Source of the DNA: Citrobacter sp.
Lineage (GTDB): Bacteria; Pseudomonadota; Gammaproteobacteria; Enterobacterales; Enterobacteriaceae
NCBI GenBank assembly: GCA_019415335.1
Contig: DXKH01000002.1
Location: 1-5,251 of the forward strand
Length of the DNA: 5,251 nucleotides
Direction of reading: 5' to 3'
Part shown: positions 4,300 through 5,251 of the stretch, piece by piece
How the letters are laid out: each line of letters opens with the position of its first letter
Numbering within the stretch: the stretch's first letter is position 1
Translations under genes and position numbers: made by a program
Notes under the pieces: model-generated
Database searches by the model: none
The model's input: only the letters and a program-made list of their open reading frames with translations
Told to the model about the DNA's origin: nothing

Positions 4300-5251
4300 G
4301 TCAGGCGAAATCGAACAAAATGGGTGTCGTTCAGTTAACCATACTGACGATGGTCAACATGATGGGCTCCGGTATCATCATGCTGCCGACAAAGCTTGCC
4401 GAAGTCGGGACAATCTCAATTATCTCCTGGCTGGTGACAGCCGTAGGCTCAATGGCACTGGCATGGGCATTCGCAAAATGCGGTATGTTCAGCCGTAAAT
4501 CAGGAGGTATGGGCGGTTATGCCGAGTATGCTTTCGGTAAATCCGGTAACTTTATGGCGAACTATACCTACGGCGTCTCGCTGCTGATTGCTAACGTCGC
4601 GATTGCTATTTCGGCGGTTGGTTACGGCACCGAACTGCTCGGCGCGAGTTTGTCGCCAGTGCAGATTGGTCTTGCGACCATCGGGGTGCTGTGGATTTGT
4701 ACTGTGGCTAACTTTGGTGGTGCGCGCATTACCGGGCAAATCAGCAGCATTACCGTGTGGGGGGTCATTATTCCGGTGGTAGGCCTGTGCATTATCGGCT
4801 GGTTCTGGTTTAGCCCGACGCTTTACGTTGATTCCTGGAATCCGCATCATGCCCCCTTCTTCAGTGCGGTAGGTTCTTCCATCGCTATGACGCTGTGGGC
4901 TTTTCTTGGTCTGGAGTCTGCGTGTGCGAATACTGATGTAGTGGAAAACCCGGAACGTAATGTGCCAATCGCGGTACTCGGCGGTACGTTAGGTGCGGCG
5001 GTGATTTATATCGTCTCCACCAACGTGATTGCCGGGATTGTGCCAAATATGGAGCTGGCAAATTCAACGGCACCATTTGGTCTGGCCTTCGCGCAGATGT
5101 TCACGCCGGAAGTGGGTAAAGTCATTATGGCGCTGATGGTGATGTCCTGCTGCGGTTCGCTGCTTGGCTGGCAGTTCACCATTGCCCAGGTGTTTAAATC
5201 TTCTGCCGATGAAGGGTACTTCCCGAAAATTTTCTCCCGTGTGAGCAAAGT
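4296..5251 (+). CDS. potE: Putrescine/ornithine antiporter PotE, N-terminal part (3' end outside window)
   Basis: Inner-membrane transporter of the APC amino acid/polyamine superfamily. It exchanges cytoplasmic putrescine for external ornithine and can also take up putrescine with protons, so it feeds SpeF and removes its product. The first 318 of the usual ~439 codons are present with no stop before the window edge. The protein begins MSQAKSNKMGVVQL; TM1 carries the substrate-binding GSGIIMLP motif (residues ~24-31), and about nine hydrophobic segments are visible. Residues reported from mutagenesis as important for putrescine recognition are all in place: Cys62, Glu77, Tyr78, Tyr92, Trp201, Glu207, Cys210, Cys285, Cys286 and Trp292. 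The start codon overlaps the speF stop (ATGA, 4296-4299), with AAGGGG 7 nt upstream, so the two genes form one operon under SpeFL control. Tyr425 and the last membrane helices lie beyond the window. Confidence 0.97.
   Translation, partial: MSQAKSNKMGVVQLTILTMVNMMGSGIIMLPTKLAEVGTISIISWLVTAVGSMALAWAFAKCGMFSRKSGGMGGYAEYAFGKSGNFMANYTYGVSLLIANVAIAISAVGYGTELLGASLSPVQIGLATIGVLWICTVANFGGARITGQISSITVWGVIIPVVGLCIIGWFWFSPTLYVDSWNPHHAPFFSAVGSSIAMTLWAFLGLESACANTDVVENPERNVPIAVLGGTLGAAVIYIVSTNVIAGIVPNMELANSTAPFGLAFAQMFTPEVGKVIMALMVMSCCGSLLGWQFTIAQVFKSSADEGYFPKIFSRVSK

Noticed and set aside
4500..4850. 116-codon minus-strand ORF inside potE
   Set aside because: Low-complexity hydrophilic translation antisense to membrane helices; it is a shadow of potE.
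1..5251. CRISPR array, insertion sequence or phage genes
   Set aside because: No regularly spaced repeats, transposase, integrase or phage proteins are visible; all long coding sequence belongs to kdpD, kdpE, speF and potE.

Overview
The window comes from an enterobacterial chromosome and reads as Escherichia coli or a very close relative (Escherichia/Shigella). The protein sequences match remembered E. coli K-12 KdpD, KdpE, SpeF and PotE almost residue for residue, and family numbering falls into register: His673 of KdpD, Asp52 of KdpE, Lys355 of SpeF, and Cys62/Trp201/Trp292 of PotE. Scattered differences, concentrated in the first ~55 residues of SpeF, suggest a strain other than K-12. All genes lie on the + strand. 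I see no mobile element, tRNA, rRNA or CRISPR array.

Region 1 (1-1411) is the end of the kdp potassium-uptake locus: the catalytic C-terminus of the sensor kinase gene kdpD, then the complete response-regulator gene kdpE. The two overlap by 4 nt (GTGA). A 12-bp perfect stem followed by six T's (1454-1498) ends the operon.

Region 2 (1412-2100) is about 690 bases without a long gene, but it is the most information-rich part. It holds an AT-rich promoter zone with a 12-bp palindrome and a TATGAT -10-like box, then the 34-codon leader gene speFL (1686-1790). SpeFL is the known ornithine-sensing arrest peptide that controls the operon downstream. After it come about 300 nt of structured leader: two mutually exclusive hairpins, a C-rich G-poor stretch suited to Rho, a piece of what looks like a dispersed intergenic repeat, a terminator-like hairpin, and a perfect 10-bp hairpin just before the speF ribosome binding site.

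Region 3 (2101-5251) is the speF-potE operon: inducible ornithine decarboxylase and the first 318 codons of the putrescine/ornithine antiporter, overlapping by 4 nt (ATGA). Together they import ornithine, decarboxylate it to putrescine while consuming a proton, and export putrescine. SpeFL senses ornithine while being translated and switches the operon on.

The speFL-speF-potE arrangement is the striking system here, but it is already described. Less familiar items worth checking are a near-consensus ARG-box-like site over the kdpE stop codon, the palindrome at the putative speF promoter, the alternative hairpins after speFL, and the divergent AT-rich 5' end of speF.
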